Shown here: one piece after another, positions 62,748-64,000 of the stretch
Layout: each line of letters begins with the position of its first letter
How positions within the stretch are numbered: position 1 is the first letter of the stretch
NCBI GenBank assembly: GCA_018697195.1
Contig: CM031860.1
Coordinates: 60,714,509-60,778,508, forward strand
Direction of reading: 5' to 3'
Origin: Certhia americana
Taxonomy: Eukaryota; Chordata; Aves; Passeriformes; Certhiidae
DNA: 64,000 bases
Notes under the pieces: model-generated
Database searches by the model: none
What the model was told of the DNA's origin: nothing
The model's input: the letters and a program-made list of their open reading frames with translations, nothing else
Made by a program: the position numbers and the translations under genes

Positions 62748-64000
62748 TTTCTTCATAATCCTTATCAATTAGTAAGATTTAATAAAAAAACAACTACATA
62801 GACACAAGCAGAGGGAAAAAAAGCCCAAATAGGTGGCCATTCTACTTAAAGCACAGCTATCTGTACTGATGGATCAACTAGTGACTCATAATGAGATAGG
62901 GAAACCGGATTAGATAGATTAAATCTTTACCATGATCCCAATTTGAAGCCACTGTACACCAAGGAGTCAGGGATCCAACTCACAGTTACTCTGAACGGGT
63001 GCAGGTCTGTGCTGTGCTGCAGCTGTATCCTGGCTGTCTGGCCTGTGCTGGGATGCACATACCTCTTGAATGCAGGAGCAACTTGCTCATCACTGACATT
63101 AAACCACCTGCCCATCTTTGTCTTCAGCTAAGCTTGTAGCAACAAACTCCCTTGTGAACATCCTTTTCATTTGGCAGTAGGAGTGATGAATGGAAATGTC
63201 TTTAGAAATAAAAAGAAGATGCTCTGAGAGCTGAAAAGATCAAAGGGTAAGGGAACCTTTCCACAGACAGATCTGCATGGTATGCTGCGTCAGACTGGAG
63301 GGCTCTTCCATGTCAGACACCTCAGGATTTCCAGGATCTGATAGAATGTAAGATTATTTATACTCTCCTCATTTTTTTTTTTTTTCAATGCTACCTCTAG
63401 CAAATGATGTTTTAAGCAAAACTCTAAAGAGTCCAAGTTTCTTACTGGGATCATAACAAACCAGCACTTCCTGGTGCAAAATATTCTGAAAGGATGGATG
63501 TACACTCAGCAGTGGAAAGAAAGTGGTGACCAAGCTTGGCTTAGCCCTAGGTTTCCTTGCAAAATTCTTACTTATGACTATGACTACTAAATAATTAATA
63601 CTTACACTGCAGATTCATTATTTGCTACTGAAAATGCAGCATAACAAATAACTGGTACTGCCCTCTGCACAGCTAATTCCATGCTGTGACATGTTATTCA
63701 GATAACACTGAAGAGAATGGGAAGGTCTGTGTGCTCAGCTAATTACCTGACTGGTCAACTGCTCCAGGTCCTGCCCCTATCAGATTTTTTAGCCAGTCCA
63801 TGTGTCTCAGATGAAATCATCTGTGTAGATGTGCATGTGCTGAGACAAGTAAGTTAAACTACCATCTCTGTGTAGACATTCTTTGTTCTTGAGGATTAGC
63901 TGGGTTACACAATAACGTGGGTTTTTTCAAAGTGGAAATTAGTCTAGTAGAGAAGAAAGAAAAGCTACTCTCAACAATACATGCTACATCTCACACTGCT

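Larger units (their letters stand above)
38632..64000 (-). other. REEP1 intron 1, 3' part (over 25 kb, runs off the right edge)
   Basis: Upstream of exon 2 no second coding block is found. Exon 1 of mammalian REEP1 has only about 32 coding bases (MVSWIISRLV plus two bases). I looked for the minus-strand start ATGGTxTCxTGGATCATCTC and for a CpG-island-like promoter and saw neither before position 64000, so intron 1 is inferred to exceed 25.4 kb. Recognisable contents are a pyrimidine-rich tract (about 40975-41560), CR1 pieces at 44996-45715, 47793-47832 and 49616-50010, a 64-bp duplication at 60.6 kb and a CCACA microsatellite at 62.7 kb. The remaining stretches show nothing I can name. Confidence 0.75.

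Noticed and set aside
1..64000. tRNA, rRNA, CRISPR arrays, operon promoters or prokaryotic mobile elements.
   Set aside because: None seen. The sequence has the structure of a vertebrate intron-rich gene.

Overview
The window looks like nuclear DNA from a vertebrate, most probably a bird. The coding signal is split into short exons with clean GT/AG splice sites, introns fill almost everything else, and the recognisable mobile elements are CR1-type LINE remnants of the avian/sauropsid kind at low density. There are no operons, tRNA or rRNA genes, CRISPR arrays or bacterial-type signals. Species cannot be decided from the sequence.

One gene is readable: REEP1 (receptor expression-enhancing protein 1, a TB2/DP1/HVA22-family endoplasmic-reticulum membrane-shaping protein) on the minus strand. 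Six coding exons, 2 to 7, can be placed to the base: 38559-38631, 35729-35805, 33754-33874, 32115-32228, 19254-19422 and 2533-2543. Reading phases join perfectly across all five introns contained in the window. Together they give 187 complete codons, plus the last base of one shared with exon 1. Adding the short first exon known from mammals (10 residues plus two bases) would give about 198 residues, against 201 in human. Exon 1 and the promoter are not seen and should lie beyond position 64000. The last exon contributes only 11 coding bases (Thr, Ala and stop) and then a long 3' UTR running toward the left edge.

Layout from left to right, which is 3' to 5' for the gene: 1-325, CpG-enriched sequence past the best poly(A) candidate; about 325-2532, 3' UTR; 2544-19253, intron 6, with one CR1 fragment at 16.1 kb; 19254-19422, exon 6 (serine-rich C-terminus); 19423-32114, intron 5, with a three-copy 30-bp minisatellite; 32115-38631, a compact cluster of exons 5 to 2 that carries the whole membrane domain; 38632-64000, the 3' part of intron 1 (over 25 kb), with three CR1 pieces at 45.0, 47.8 and 49.6 kb, a pyrimidine-rich tract at 41 kb and a 64-bp duplication at 60.6 kb.

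No undescribed system was found. The observations most worth checking are the almost non-coding last exon behind a 16.7-kb intron, a possible alternative C-terminus by read-through of exon 6, a miR-140-type site remnant just after the stop codon, the divergent C-terminal linker, and the CpG-enriched left edge.
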